A DNA stretch of 64,000 nucleotides, taken from the NCBI RefSeq assembly GCF_030687835.1, contig NZ_CP117449.1, positions 4,774,001 to 4,838,000 on the forward strand, written 5' to 3'. Within the stretch, counting starts at the first letter, position 1. Every line of letters starts with the position of its first letter. This document shows positions 18,630 to 28,393 of the stretch, one piece after another. Position numbers and translations under genes: made by a program. The DNA is from Pseudomonas hefeiensis. Its GTDB lineage: Bacteria > Pseudomonadota > Gammaproteobacteria > Pseudomonadales > Pseudomonadaceae. The notes under the pieces are model-generated. The model worked only from the letters and a program-made list of their open reading frames with translations. It was not told the DNA's origin and did not search any database.

Positions 18630-19079
18630 TCAGCCAGCGCGAAAAATCAGATGATCTTCCCAATCGTCTTCGGGCACGCTGCCTTCGGCCAGCATGCGCC
18701 CGGACTGAGAAATGCGTTCGTGGTGCACGGCATCGCGATCACCGCAGACCAGGTGGTGCCACAGCGGCAGATCCTTGCCCTCGCTGACCAGGCGATAACC
18801 GCAGGTCGGCGGCAACCATTTGAACTCATCGGCCTTGCCCGGCGTGAGCTGGATGCAATCGGGAACAAAGTCGCGGCGCCGGGGATAGTCGGTGCACTGG
18901 CAGGTCTTCAGGTCCAGCAATTTGCAGGCGATGCGCGTGTAGTAGACGCTGTTGTCGTCTTCGTCTTCGAGTTTTTGCAGACAGCACAGGCCACAGCCAT
19001 CACACAGCGATTCCCATTCCTGCGCATCAAGCTGATCGAGGGTTTTACGTATCCAGAACGGTTCGACTTTGGCGGCCAT
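18630..19079 (-). CDS. ycgN: YcgN-family cysteine-cluster protein (UPF0260)
   Basis: 149 residues. [16 protein letters not shown] near residues 26-40 and [17 protein letters not shown], with CGYR further on, form the conserved cysteine cluster of YcgN/YkgJ-like proteins, thought to bind zinc or an iron-sulfur cluster. Function unestablished. In pseudomonads it sits near rnd and ycgL, as here. The start ATG 19077-19079 gives [17 protein letters not shown]. Confidence 0.9.
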   Translation of the reverse strand: MAAKVEPFWIRKTLDQLDAQEWESLCDGCGLCCLQKLEDEDDNSVYYTRIACKLLDLKTCQCTDYPRRRDFVPDCIQLTPGKADEFKWLPPTCGYRLVSEGKDLPLWHHLVCGDRDAVHHERISQSGRMLAEGSVPEDDWEDHLIFRAG

Positions 19080-19236
19080 GGCTCAAGCAATCAGCATCAG
19101 GTGGTGAAAAGGCCGTCAGTCTAGTGCCGGGGCCTCTTCAGGCCAAGCATGGGCGACTGTCGGTAGGGCGTTGTGTTGGCGAAGTCCGCAAGTGGATTGG
19201 CCGAGAACACCGATTGAATGACCGTTGAAGATCAAC

Positions 19237-19326
19237 TGTGGGAGCGAGCCTGCTCGCGATAGCGCCAGATCAGCCAGCATTGATGCCGGCTGGCAAACCG
19301 CTATCGCGAGCAGGCTCGCTCCCACA
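19237..19326. repeat. REP-like inverted pair (family A, GAGCGAGCC subtype)
   Basis: Arms TGTGGGAGCGAGCCTGCTCG and the inverse CGAGCAGGCTCGCTCCCACA, with GCGATAGCG continuing the stem inward. The centre also pairs (GCCAGC with GCTGGC), giving a near-continuous long hairpin. The 264-bp gap it occupies, between ycgN and the dehydrogenase gene, contains no gene. Confidence 0.85.
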
Positions 19327-19343
19327 AGTTGATTCGGGTCGGT

Positions 19344-20279
19344 CTAATAGCCCCGATCGAAATCCACTTCCCCACGCAATGCTGTTTCGCCGTCCTGGTA
19401 GGCCCGCAGGTTCTCCAGAAACAACTGCACCATCATCGCAGGCGACGTCGGTGCCGAGCTATGGCCAGTCAACAGCAAGCCCCAGGCCGTCCAGAACGGA
19501 TGCCGCTGAGGCAAGGGTTCCTGACGGCAAACGTCAATGACCGCGCCGGCCAGGTGCCCTTCCTTCAAGGCTTGCACCAGATCCGCATCAACCACGGCCA
19601 CGCCGCGCCCGACATTGATGAACAGCCCGGTGGGCTTGAATTGCCTGAACAGCGTCGCATCGTATATATCGTGGGTATCCGGCGTGTTGGGCAGCAGGTT
19701 GATCACGTAATCCACCTCGCCCACCATGCGCGGCAGATCCTTCAGCGCCCCAACCTCGATGAACGGCGCCAGCTCCCGGGCTTCGCTGGCAATGCCATAC
19801 AACTGCACCCCAAACGGCAGCAGGAACTGCGCTACGCGCTGGCCGATATCGCCAGTCCCGACGATCAGTGCCTTGCGCCCGGCCAGGCTCTGGCCCTGAC
19901 GGTTGTCCCACTTGCGCTCCACTTGGCTGACCAGCCTCGCCAGCACCTCACGCTCATGGCCGAGCATATAGGTAAGGACGTACTCGGCCATCACCTGGCC
20001 AAAAATGCCCACCGCACGGGTCAGACGATAATCGCGCGTCAAGCCCTCAGCCAGCAGCGGTGTGATGCCCGCCCAGGTTGATTGCAGCCAACCGGGTTGA
20101 TGGCCTTGACGCAACAGGGTGGCCAGCAGGTCGGGCTGGCCCAGCCAGACCGGGCAGTCGGCGGCCAGTCGCGACAGTTCGGCGGAGTCGCCGCTGGTCA
20201 GGACTTCTAGATCGGGTGCAGCCTGTCGCAGAAGCTGGGCGTACACCGCGTGGTCGTGTTCGGCAATCAGAACGCGCAT
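19344..20279 (-). CDS. D-2-hydroxyacid dehydrogenase (GhrA-like)
   Basis: 311-residue NAD(P)-dependent dehydrogenase, probably reducing glyoxylate or hydroxypyruvate. The nucleotide motif is LIVGTGDIGQRVAQFLLPFG (GxGxxG near residue 140). Catalytic residues fit the family: arginine in FINVGRGVAVVD, glutamate in DVCRQEPLP and histidine in LLTGHSSAPTSP. The substrate is not decided by sequence. It is transcribed alone, 122 bp from ycgL. Confidence 0.88.
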   Translation of the reverse strand: MRVLIAEHDHAVYAQLLRQAAPDLEVLTSGDSAELSRLAADCPVWLGQPDLLATLLRQGHQPGWLQSTWAGITPLLAEGLTRDYRLTRAVGIFGQVMAEYVLTYMLGHEREVLARLVSQVERKWDNRQGQSLAGRKALIVGTGDIGQRVAQFLLPFGVQLYGIASEARELAPFIEVGALKDLPRMVGEVDYVINLLPNTPDTHDIYDATLFRQFKPTGLFINVGRGVAVVDADLVQALKEGHLAGAVIDVCRQEPLPQRHPFWTAWGLLLTGHSSAPTSPAMMVQLFLENLRAYQDGETALRGEVDFDRGY

Positions 20280-20401
20280 GGATCAAACCTTTCAAAAACT
20301 ATGCAGACGACCGCCGACAGAGTGTCGCTCCATCCTTGCGGCCATCGTCAATAAACCATTCCAGTGTTTCAAGAGGCCGGGAAAGGGGCCTCAGGGTTCC
20401 G

Positions 20402-20695
20402 TCAGACCGGGTCGTTGCGTCGCAGCAACTCCTCAGGCAGATGCTCGATGTATTCGTCTTCGGCCGGCGGCATCTGCAGGTGATAACCCTGGGTATCGAG
20501 GTTTTCCAGCACCAGGCTGATGTCTTCCCGGGACAGTTTGCGCTCGGGGCTCAGCACCAGGTCAAAGGCATGGATCGCCTTGCCAAAGGCCGCCATCAAG
20601 GGCTCAGGCACACGCTCCAGGGCATCGCTTTTGAGCACATACAGGTACATCTCGTTTTTCTTCGAGCTTCGGTAGATCGAGCAGATACGTTTCAA
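20402..20695 (-). CDS. ycgL: YcgL-domain protein
   Basis: 97 residues with the YcgL signature: [16 protein letters not shown] near the N-terminus and [20 protein letters not shown] toward the end. The start is TTG (20693-20695) and overlaps the TGA stop of rnd, so translation is probably coupled to rnd. Function unknown, but the rnd-ycgL pairing is conserved in gamma-proteobacteria. Confidence 0.9.
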   Translation of the reverse strand: MKRICSIYRSSKKNEMYLYVLKSDALERVPEPLMAAFGKAIHAFDLVLSPERKLSREDISLVLENLDTQGYHLQMPPAEDEYIEHLPEELLRRNDPV

Positions 20696-21825
20696 GGCTG
20701 TTCTCCGGCGGTGGCCAGGCTATCGAGCAGCGCCTGGCCCATCAATTCGCGGCGCCAGCCACGCAGCGAATCGGGCAATTGGTAAGGGCCCTCGGGAAAG
20801 CCGCTTTTGATCAGCGCTTCGAGGGTTTTCTTGCGCAGCATCAATTCAGGGGCGATTCCCAGGCGCTCGGCCTCAGCCTGCCCCAGTGCCCGTAAACGCT
20901 TGACCAGCGCCGTGGCCTCGATGGGCAAGGGTTCGGCCACGGCTGGCGGCCATTGCTCGGGCGACACGCTGGCGGCGCGTTTAATCAGCTCCAGCAGAAA
21001 CTCGCCGTCCTGGCGTACGGTACGCGGGTGCATGTCTTCAATTTTCGCCAGCGCACCGAGATTATCCGGCTGAGTACGGGCCAGAGGCCACAGCGAATGC
21101 TCGCGAATGACCCGGTTGCGCGGCAGGTCGCGAGCCCGCGCTTCCCGCTCGCGCCAGGCACATAGCTCGCGCAGCACGGCCAGTTGGGCACGGGAAAGTT
21201 TCCAGGCCAGCTTGGCCTCGCGATAAACCTCATAGGGGTCGACTTCGCGACGCAGGTTGGCCACCAGCTCGGCGCCATCCTCCAGGACCCAGGCGTATTT
21301 TTCGTCAGAAAGCTTCGGCCGCAGTTGTACGAAAACTTCCGCCAGATGCACTGCATCTTCAGCGGCGTAGCTGATCTGCGTTTCGGACAGTGGCCTTTGC
21401 AACCAATCAGAGCGGGTTTCGCCCTTGGGCAACTCGATGCCCAACACTTCCTGTACCAGCCGGGAATAACCCATGGAAAAACCCAGGTTCAGGTAGGCGG
21501 CCGCCAATTGAGTGTCGAACAGCGGCGCGGGCAGGCTGCCGGTCAAGCGCAGTAGCACTTCAAGGTCTTCGCTGCAGGCGTGCAGCACCTTGAGCACTGC
21601 CGGGTTTTCCAGCAACGCGGCCAGCGGTTTCCAGTTGTCGATGGTCAAGGGGTCGATCAGATAGGCGCGCTCGCCGTCGCCGATCTGCAACAAACCGGCA
21701 ATGGGATAAAACGTGTCGACCCGCATGAATTCAGTGTCGAGGGCGACGAATGGCAACTGCTGCCATTGGGCGCAAAACTGACCGAGGCTATCGTTGTCGC
21801 GAATCCAGTGAATATCGATGGCCAC
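20692..21825 (-). CDS. rnd: Ribonuclease D
   Basis: 3'-5' exoribonuclease for tRNA 3' maturation and RNA turnover. 377 residues from GTG 21825 ([17 protein letters not shown]), close to the 375 of E. coli. The DEDDy exonuclease residues are in [11 protein letters not shown] (ExoI), [11 protein letters not shown] and [10 protein letters not shown] (ExoII), and [15 protein letters not shown] (ExoIII with the tyrosine). An HRDC domain follows ([19 protein letters not shown]). GGGAGA lies five bases before GTG; an upstream open frame to 21969 has no family similarity. Confidence 0.95.
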   Translation of the reverse strand: MAIDIHWIRDNDSLGQFCAQWQQLPFVALDTEFMRVDTFYPIAGLLQIGDGERAYLIDPLTIDNWKPLAALLENPAVLKVLHACSEDLEVLLRLTGSLPAPLFDTQLAAAYLNLGFSMGYSRLVQEVLGIELPKGETRSDWLQRPLSETQISYAAEDAVHLAEVFVQLRPKLSDEKYAWVLEDGAELVANLRREVDPYEVYREAKLAWKLSRAQLAVLRELCAWREREARARDLPRNRVIREHSLWPLARTQPDNLGALAKIEDMHPRTVRQDGEFLLELIKRAASVSPEQWPPAVAEPLPIEATALVKRLRALGQAEAERLGIAPELMLRKKTLEALIKSGFPEGPYQLPDSLRGWRRELMGQALLDSLATAGEQP

Positions 21826-21946
21826 ACGGCTCTCCCTTGAAGAATGGCGCGCAGTATATATCGCCGTCAGCGATTGCGAGCATCCATAGAGCGGGAGCCT
21901 GAGAGAAATCGCCTGCGTGAAGGCAAGAATAGTCCTACATCGGCAA

Positions 21947-22588
21947 TTAACCGGCCTTGCACAACGCATAAACCCGCTTCAGCGCAAACCCTGGCAAAAA
22001 ATCCTGGTACCACAGCAAGGTGAAACCGGCCTGGCGAAACTCGGTTTCAACTTCAGCCTTGTCGGCCAGGCCGCGGTGCGGCGCAGGTCCGATGTTGAGG
22101 TGACCTTCAATTTGCACCGACACAATCACCGTGTCACGGCTGACCCGATGAAATTCGCGCAACAGCGCCAGCCGATGTTCACTGTCCCTGACGTGCCGAA
22201 ACAGTTGCAGACACAAAATACAGTCCACCGCGTTAGCCGACAGGCCGAGGGTGAATGCCGAACTGGGAAAGGTCGTGACCCGCTCCAGCAACGCGCCGCC
22301 ATGGTGGGTTCGGGCATGATCAAGCATGTCCGGCGAAGGGTCCGCTGCCAGGATCACCCGGTTGGCATGTTCGGCCAGCACCGGCCAGAACCGACCCGCG
22401 CCACAGGTCACATCCAGCACCAGTCCCGGTTCACCGGCGGCTTTCAAGGCATTGCGCACCAGTTGCTCGTCACGCCAGAACGCCAGGCGCAGTCGCTTGG
22501 GCACCGTTTGACGACAGATGCGCGCGTGTTCCCGGTCATGATGCCTGGCGAACTCGATCTCTACGGGGGATGGGGGTTGCCCGGACAT
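21947..22588 (-). CDS. Class I SAM-dependent methyltransferase
   Basis: 213 residues from ATG 22588 (SGQPPSPVEIEFARHHDRE). Motif I GLVLDVTCGAGRFWPVLAEH, motif II ILAADPSPDMLDHAR and NAVDCILCLQLFRHVRDSEH define a methyltransf_11-type fold. The substrate is not identifiable. It lies 70 bp downstream of eptA on the same strand, so co-transcription with the lipid A gene is possible. A longer reading to 22696 would overlap the end of eptA and is not preferred. Confidence 0.85.
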   Translation of the reverse strand: MSGQPPSPVEIEFARHHDREHARICRQTVPKRLRLAFWRDEQLVRNALKAAGEPGLVLDVTCGAGRFWPVLAEHANRVILAADPSPDMLDHARTHHGGALLERVTTFPSSAFTLGLSANAVDCILCLQLFRHVRDSEHRLALLREFHRVSRDTVIVSVQIEGHLNIGPAPHRGLADKAEVETEFRQAGFTLLWYQDFLPGFALKRVYALCKAG

Positions 22589-22658
22589 ACCAACCGCTCT
22601 TGGGAAAGATGAATAGGAACAGGCTAACCACCGGTACGTGAAAAAAAAGTCGAGGCAC

Positions 22659-24308
22659 TCACTGCCGGGCCAACACGCCGTCAATGACCGCGCCACGGCA
22701 ACCGGCGAACAGGTCCAGGTCCCGGTTGTAGACCTTGCTGTTGACTTCCAACAGCCCGAGCATCGAATGAAACAGATTGTCCTGGCTCAAGGGCTTGTCC
22801 CGGCTCAGTTGCAGGCAGTGGGTATCGACCGAGAAGGACTTCTGGTAGCTGTCGGAAAACCAGGCCAGCATCGCCACGTGTTTCTGTTGTTCCGGGGCGA
22901 GCATGTAGGGCGTGCCATGGAGAAACAGGTTGTACTCGCCCAGGGATTCGCCATGGTCCGACAGGTACAGCATCGCGGTGTCGACCTTGTCCTGATTGGC
23001 CCGCAGCAGGTCGATCAGGGTCGATAACACATGGTCGGTGTACACCAGCGTGTTGTCGTAGCCATTGACGATGCTCTGGCGGCTGCAATTGTTCAGCGCA
23101 TTGCTTTGGCACACCGGGGTGAAATGTTCGTATTGCTTGGGATAGCGCTTAAAGTACTCCGGCCCGTGACTGCCCATTTGGTGGAGCACCAGCACGGTGT
23201 CCTTGTCCAGGTTGTCGATGAAATGCTGCAGGCCCTGGAGCAGAATTTCGTCGCGACACTCACTGTTGGCGCACAGGGCCGGGTCCTTGAGATTACTGAC
23301 GTCCTGCACGGTGACCCGATCGCAAGTGCCTTTGCAGCCCGACTGGTTGTCACGCCAGATCACCTCCAGCCCAGCGCGCTTGAGCACATCCAGCAGGCCT
23401 TCTTCATTCTTCGCCTTGCTGGCGTCGTAGTTCTTGCGGCCCATGTTGGAAAACATACACGGTACCGATACCGCGGTTTCGGTACCGCAGGAGTGCACAT
23501 CAGTGAAGGCGATCAGGCCGGTTTCTTTATTCAGTTCCGGCGTGGTATCGCGGTTATAGCCCAGGATGCCGAAGTTCTCGGCACGGGCGCTCTCCCCCAC
23601 CACCAATACAGTCAGGGACTTGCGGGCATGGGATTGCCAGACCGGATTGCGACTCGCATCTTCACCCAAGGTGATGAACGGCTGTTTGGCCGACGCGACC
23701 TGCTCACGCAAGTACCCGATCGACGCACCGATGTAGTTGCTCGGCACCACCATCAAGTGCAACTCATGATGATTGCGAAACAATGAAGACAACCCTTGAT
23801 AATTGGCCAGGGCGACCACGCCGATCAGCGCAGCCGACACCACACTCACCACTAACTTGCTTAATAACTCTCTGGGCCAGCGACGATACTTGATCGGTGT
23901 TTTCAATAATAACCAGGACGGCAACACGCCTAACAAACCGATGTAAAAAAACAACTTTAACGACAGTAAATCACGCACTTCCGTGGCATTGGTTTCCGCG
24001 AAGTTACGGAACATGCCGGCATCGATCAGCACACCATACTGAGCCATGAAATACGCCACACCGGCGCTGATCAGAAAAAGCATTATCAGCACAGGCTTGA
24101 GCAACGCACGGAACGCCACCAGTGTCAGCATCAGGTTGAAGGCGAACAACACCAGCAGCGCAAACGCCACGCCGATCAGCACGCCCCCGCCGTCACCTGC
24201 CGTAATGGTATGCAGGTGCTGCCAGAGCACGACGTTAAAGCCCACTAATAAAAAGGCACTGGCGACCAGCGTCACCCACTCGGGACGCACGGGTTTAAGA
24301 GTCAGCAT
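22659..24308 (-). CDS. eptA: Lipid A phosphoethanolamine transferase
   Basis: Inner-membrane enzyme adding phosphoethanolamine to lipid A, lowering surface charge and cationic-peptide binding. 549 residues: five N-terminal transmembrane helices (about 15-175) then a periplasmic sulfatase-fold domain. Zinc and catalytic residues are visible in VVGESARAENFGILGYNRD, Thr276 in SCGTETAVSVPCMFS, LYLSDHGESLGEYNLFLHG and the HGPEYFKRYP loop. The cysteine pairs (GCKGTC, CANSEC, CQSNALNNC) match the disulfides of the EptA/MCR family. The 203-bp upstream region is AT-rich; no regulator gene is adjacent. Confidence 0.93.
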   Translation of the reverse strand: MLTLKPVRPEWVTLVASAFLLVGFNVVLWQHLHTITAGDGGGVLIGVAFALLVLFAFNLMLTLVAFRALLKPVLIMLFLISAGVAYFMAQYGVLIDAGMFRNFAETNATEVRDLLSLKLFFYIGLLGVLPSWLLLKTPIKYRRWPRELLSKLVVSVVSAALIGVVALANYQGLSSLFRNHHELHLMVVPSNYIGASIGYLREQVASAKQPFITLGEDASRNPVWQSHARKSLTVLVVGESARAENFGILGYNRDTTPELNKETGLIAFTDVHSCGTETAVSVPCMFSNMGRKNYDASKAKNEEGLLDVLKRAGLEVIWRDNQSGCKGTCDRVTVQDVSNLKDPALCANSECRDEILLQGLQHFIDNLDKDTVLVLHQMGSHGPEYFKRYPKQYEHFTPVCQSNALNNCSRQSIVNGYDNTLVYTDHVLSTLIDLLRANQDKVDTAMLYLSDHGESLGEYNLFLHGTPYMLAPEQQKHVAMLAWFSDSYQKSFSVDTHCLQLSRDKPLSQDNLFHSMLGLLEVNSKVYNRDLDLFAGCRGAVIDGVLARQ

Positions 24309-24511
24309 GATGGTTGACCGTTTCCTGAAAGTTGCTCTTTGTAAAAGAAGTGCCGAAGGAAAGTATGAAAAAACCTTTCCCTACGGCAACGCAAACTTTA
24401 GGCAGCCCACTATCAATTTTTCGTGAAAAGGGTGCTCATAAATAATTTTTTAAGCCGCCCTTTTTAACGGTAAACCACACGCTTTAACCCATGTGTAGCG
24501 TATCGCTGAAT

Positions 24512-25895
24512 TCAGGCCTGATTCAGATACCAACGCCAGTCCTGCTCTCCCACCTCGCCCATGAACTGGCGATATTCGGCGCGCTTGACCGCCAGGTAAA
24601 CATTGAGGAATTCATCACCGAAAGCCTCCCGAGCCCAAATCGAAGCTTCAAGCGTGCGTAAGGTAGTGAGCCAGTCAGTGGGCAGCAATTCGCTCGCCTG
24701 GGCATAGCCATTGCCCTGCACCGGCGCACCGGGATCACACTGCTCACGGATGCCACGGTGGATGCCGGCCAGTATCGCCGCAGCGGCCAGGTAGGGGTTG
24801 GCGTCGGCCCCACAAATGCGATGTTCAATGTGCCGCGAGAACGCCGGGCCACCCGGTACCCTCAGGCTCACGGTGCGATTGTCCACGCCCCAGGTCGCCG
24901 CCAGCGGCGCGTAGCTGTTGCTCTGGAATCGCCGGTAGGAATTGGCATTCGGGCAGAACATCAGCAGTGAGTCGAGCAAAGTATCGAGCATCCCGCCCAC
25001 CGCATGGCGCAGCAGCGGCGTGCCATCGGCGGCTTCGCTGGCAAACAGATTGTGGCCGTCGCGGTCCGCCAGGCTGACGTGCATGTGCATCCCCGAACCG
25101 GCCAGTTCCTCGAACGGCTTGGCCATGAAACACGCCTGCATGCCGTGTTTATGCGCCACGCCTTTGACCAGACGCTTGTAGCGCACCGCTTCATCCATGG
25201 CTTGCAAGGCATCGGTGCGGTGTTGGAGAGTGATTTCCACCTGACCCGGCGCGTATTCGGAAATGGCCGTTCGGGCCGGAATCCCCTGCGACTTGCAGGC
25301 GCTATAGAGGTCCGCCAGGAACGGCTCGATCTGTTCCAGTTCGCGCAAGCCATAGACCTGCGTGGCGCGGGGTCGGCCGCCATCAGCGTCCCGCGCCGGT
25401 TGCGGCCGGCCCAGGCTGTCGCGCTGCGCGTCCAACAGATAGAACTCCAGCTCCGCCGCCATCACCGGGTAATAACCGTCGGCCTGCAAAGCGTCGATCA
25501 CTTGGCTGAGCAGGTAACGCGGATCGGCGATGGTCGCCGGCATGCCTTCCTGAGGATGCATGCTGACCTGCACTGCGGCAGTAGGAATCAGCCGCCACGG
25601 CATTCGCTGCAAACTGCCGCTGATGGGATACGCCCGACAATCGATGTCGCCAACATCCCACACCAGCCCGGAGTTTTCGACGTCATCGCCGTTGATGGTC
25701 AACCCGAGAATGGTACTGGGCAAGGGCCGCCCACTTTCGTAGACCGCCAACAACTCGTCGCGGTGCAGCAGTTTGCCCCCGAGGTACACCGTTGCTGTCG
25801 AGGATAAACAACTCGAACAGCTCGATATCCGGGTTTTGCGCCAGGAACGCCTGTGCTTGTTGCAAGGGGGCAAAAGAGAGAGGGGTAGAACTCAT
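24512..25895 (-). pseudogene. Glutamine-synthetase-family gene (gamma-glutamylpolyamine synthetase-like), frameshifted
   Basis: Two frames join into one protein of about 460 residues. The N-terminus starts at ATG 25895 (SSTPLSFAPLQQAQAFLAQN) and reads ELFILDSNGVPRG; the correct continuation KLLHRDELLAVYESGRPLP is one base out of phase. Removing one C from the run at 25776-25780 restores the frame. The rest is a full GS catalytic domain: ELEFYLLDAQRD, GQVEITLQHR, AGSGMHMHVSLADRDG and FSRHIEHRICGADANPYLA. PuuA/Spu-type enzymes ligate glutamate to putrescine or other amines. It is either a sequencing error or a recent knockout. No puu/spu genes are adjacent. Confidence 0.85.
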
Positions 25896-26421
25896 GAGAA
25901 CGCTCGTATTTTCATGTCGGACGGGCGCCAACGCACCGTCAGTCTGTGCTCGCGGCGGTCAACGAACACTGTTTAACGATCAACAGGAAATACCAGTATC
26001 TGGAGGACGGGCGTGGCGACAATGCCAGAGTGCCCAAAAAGCCAGTTCTGAGGGCAGCGCACAAAGCGTGGGAGAGACACCGGACATAAACCTGCCGACC
26101 GGCCCCATTGCGGCGAATGACGGGTATTGGATTGCTGCAGGCCAACCGTCCATAAGGAACATCACAGGAAACACACCCTTGCAGCGTCCCACGTCACCCA
26201 CGCCGGTTAAACCTTGATTTGATGAAGCTTGGATCGCAACGAGCTAAACAATCGGTAAACGGACCAAGTGATGATCGATCCGTCGTGTTCGTTACATTAT
26301 CTGTCCCACTCCCGACCGTGAAACCGCTTGGCCGGCATTCTCCTGGGACGATCGTTCCGTTAGGATCAAAGGTCTGGTTTGCGCAAGATCCGCGCAAGGA
26401 GCACAGCGAGAGACAGAACGG
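25896..26421. other. 526-bp gap without a convincing gene
   Basis: It separates the divergent glutamine-synthetase-like and truncated LysR genes. The only open frames are short and lack family features or ribosome sites. It probably holds promoters for both sides. I see no REP element or clear terminator in it. Confidence 0.5.
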
Positions 26422-26757
26422 ATGCTGAACAGTAACTCCCTCAGAAAACTCGATATGCAAGACCTCATGGTGTTTAACGCTGTGTACGAGCAAAGCAGCG
26501 TCACCGGTGTATCCGAGGCGTTGTGTGTCAGTCAGTCAACAGTCAGCTACTGCCTCAAGAAACTGCGGACCTGTTTCGACGACGAACTGTTCATCAATAC
26601 CCGCACCGGCATGCGCCCCACCTATAAAGCCGAGGGCATGTATTGCCATGTGCGCGCCATCTTGCAGAGCATCAACCTGTGTCATGCCGGTGCGGCCACG
26701 GTTGATCCCGCCCGGCAAGCCATCACGCGCCTGAAGGCCTGCCGGGATTTACCTTGA
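26422..26757 (+). pseudogene. Truncated LysR-family regulator (DNA-binding domain only)
   Basis: 111 residues carrying a complete LysR helix-turn-helix: LRKLDMQDLMVFNAVYEQSS, then EALCVSQSTVSYCLKKLR and DDELFINTRTGMRPTYKAE. It stops right after the linker helix (DPARQAITRLKA), so the effector domain of about 200 residues is missing. In another frame just past the break (about 26738-26810) the reading EGLPGFTLI then AESAEAWLRNR resembles a LysR C-terminal end, suggesting an internal deletion of the effector domain plus a frame change. A functional stand-alone DNA-binding fragment cannot be excluded. Confidence 0.7.
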
Positions 26758-26837
26758 TCAGGCCGTGCAGCCAGATCGCTGAAAGCGCCGAAGCCTGGCT
26801 GCGCAACAGGTCATCAAGGCGCGAGGCAATCTGGCCC

Positions 26838-27203
26838 TCAAACGCCGACGACAGCCTTGGCATAAGGGCCTCGATCAATGTCGAGGATTTCTACGCACAG
26901 CTGCACGGAAACGTCAGTTGGCCAGTCGCCTAGATCCTGGATCACCGCCAGCAGATTTTCGGCCAACTGCTTCTTGGTCTCTGGCGAACGGCCACTCAAC
27001 AAGGCCAGCTTCACATGCACGAAACCTCGCTTTTCGAAAACAGTACCCACCAGGAAATTCTCTATTTTCACAGCCCGGCTTTTGATGTCCGATTCGGCAG
27101 CGAACTGACCGGATGCCACCAGCGCATTATTCAGGCGCAACAGTACGACACCTTCGTCCAGCTTGGGCAGGTTGGCGGTGTACTCCATGTGCAGGTGAGG
27201 CAT
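26838..27203 (-). CDS. 5-carboxymethyl-2-hydroxymuconate isomerase-family protein
   Basis: 121-residue tautomerase-superfamily protein. It starts MPHLHMEYTANLP with the catalytic proline at position 2, and contains KIENFLVGTVFEKRGFVHVKL and LSGRSPETKKQLAENLL, typical of the CHMI (HpaF/HpcD) family that acts in homoprotocatechuate breakdown. No other hpa genes are present, so the in vivo substrate is open. It lies 71 bp downstream of an intact LysR gene on the same strand and is probably its operon partner. Confidence 0.85.
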   Translation of the reverse strand: MPHLHMEYTANLPKLDEGVVLLRLNNALVASGQFAAESDIKSRAVKIENFLVGTVFEKRGFVHVKLALLSGRSPETKKQLAENLLAVIQDLGDWPTDVSVQLCVEILDIDRGPYAKAVVGV

Positions 27204-27274
27204 GTGTTCGACTCCTGTTCGAAATATGACGATGTGGTTTCAGCCGTCGCAACCATACCTCGACTTTACTTTGC

Positions 27275-28228
27275 TCACGCAGGTTTTGTTTCGTGGAGCG
27301 GTTTCGGGATTTGCGCCGAGCCCCCGCGCTCACTCATGAACGCCTCCAGCCGTGAGCGCAACCAGCGTTCGGCCGGATCACTGTCGACATGGCTCAGCCA
27401 GACCATGGAGAGGTCCAGGGTCGGGGTTTTGAACGGAAAAGGTTCACTGAACAACTGGCCCGAAGCGGCCATGGCGGCGGCAGTATAGTCTGGCAGGCTG
27501 GCGATCAGATCGGTGCCCGCCAGCAACGCAGGCAGCGCACTGTACTGCGGCACGGACAGCACAACCTGGCGCTTGCGTCCGATTTCGGCCAGCCACTCAT
27601 CAACAAAACCGGCGACGTTGGCGGTATGGGACACCAGCACATGAGGCCGTGAGCAATATTCGTCCAGGGTCAAGGGTGTGTCCGATGCATCGGCCCGCAG
27701 CACACTGGGCTGAATATGGCGCAACAGTTTGCGCTTGGCATTGGCCGGTAACCCGCGTGTCTGACTGATGCCCACGGTGATGTCGCCCGAGGCCAACAAA
27801 TCAGGGATGCGCCAGTAATCGACATGCTGGACCACAAATACAATCTGCGGCGCCTCCTCGCGCAGACTGCGCAACAGCGGCGGCAACAGGCCAAACTCGA
27901 CGTCGTCCGACAGCCCGATGCGAAACGTCATGGTGCTGCTGGCGGGGTCAAAATCGTGGGTCAGGCTCAGCGCCACCGACAGCGAGTCCAGCGCCGGTGA
28001 CAAATGCTGGATGATCTCCTCGGCCCGCGCCGTGGGCTCCATGCGATGACCGACGCGAATGAACAGCGGGTCGTTGAACATCTTGCGCAACCGATTGAGG
28101 GCCGAGCTAATGGTCGGCTGGCCCAGAAACAGTTTTTCCGCCACCCGTGTCACGTTGCGCTCAAGCATCAGCGTTTCGAAAACCACCATCAAATTGATGT
28201 CAGCCTTGCGCAATTCATTGCGGTTCAT
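27275..28228 (-). CDS. LysR-family transcriptional regulator (NodD/LeuO-like subgroup)
   Basis: 317 residues from ATG 28228 (NRNELRKADINLMVVFETL). The N-terminal helix-turn-helix is NVTRVAEKLFLGQPTISSAL then RMFNDPLFIRVG-like residues; PBP2-type effector domain follows (TFRIGLSDDVEFGLLPPLL) and the end SDPAERWLRSRLEAF is typical. The start at 28270 in the same frame adds 14 residues without support. A perfect inverted repeat upstream (28293-28312) may be its operator. It may control the isomerase gene downstream or the divergent DUF1508 gene. Confidence 0.9.
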   Translation of the reverse strand: MNRNELRKADINLMVVFETLMLERNVTRVAEKLFLGQPTISSALNRLRKMFNDPLFIRVGHRMEPTARAEEIIQHLSPALDSLSVALSLTHDFDPASSTMTFRIGLSDDVEFGLLPPLLRSLREEAPQIVFVVQHVDYWRIPDLLASGDITVGISQTRGLPANAKRKLLRHIQPSVLRADASDTPLTLDEYCSRPHVLVSHTANVAGFVDEWLAEIGRKRQVVLSVPQYSALPALLAGTDLIASLPDYTAAAMAASGQLFSEPFPFKTPTLDLSMVWLSHVDSDPAERWLRSRLEAFMSERGGSAQIPKPLHETKPA

Positions 28229-28292
28229 CCACCGTCCCCGATTCGTATCATTTGAGCGAAAGCGCTGCAATTATTGGCAATATCTCATAATC

Positions 28293-28312
28293 ATTGGAAA
28301 CGAATTTCCAAT
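28293..28312. promoter_or_regulatory. Perfect palindrome, candidate LysR operator
   Basis: ATTGGAAA-CGAA-TTTCCAAT: 8-bp arms around 4 bp, located 65 bp upstream of the LysR start and 81 bp before the DUF1508 start. It contains the T-N11-A layout of LysR-type boxes. It is AT-rich against a GC-rich background. Confidence 0.5.
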
Positions 28313-28393
28313 AGCGAAAAGCTCCAGCTTGGCTAGGCTGCGACAACATGTTCAAAACATGTCTTGAATGAATTAATCGCAGGGAGCGAACCC

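Noticed and set aside
25896-26421. Short open frames in the gap between the glutamine-synthetase-like and LysR genes.
   Set aside because: All under 100 codons on both strands, overlapping each other and lacking ribosome sites or family features.
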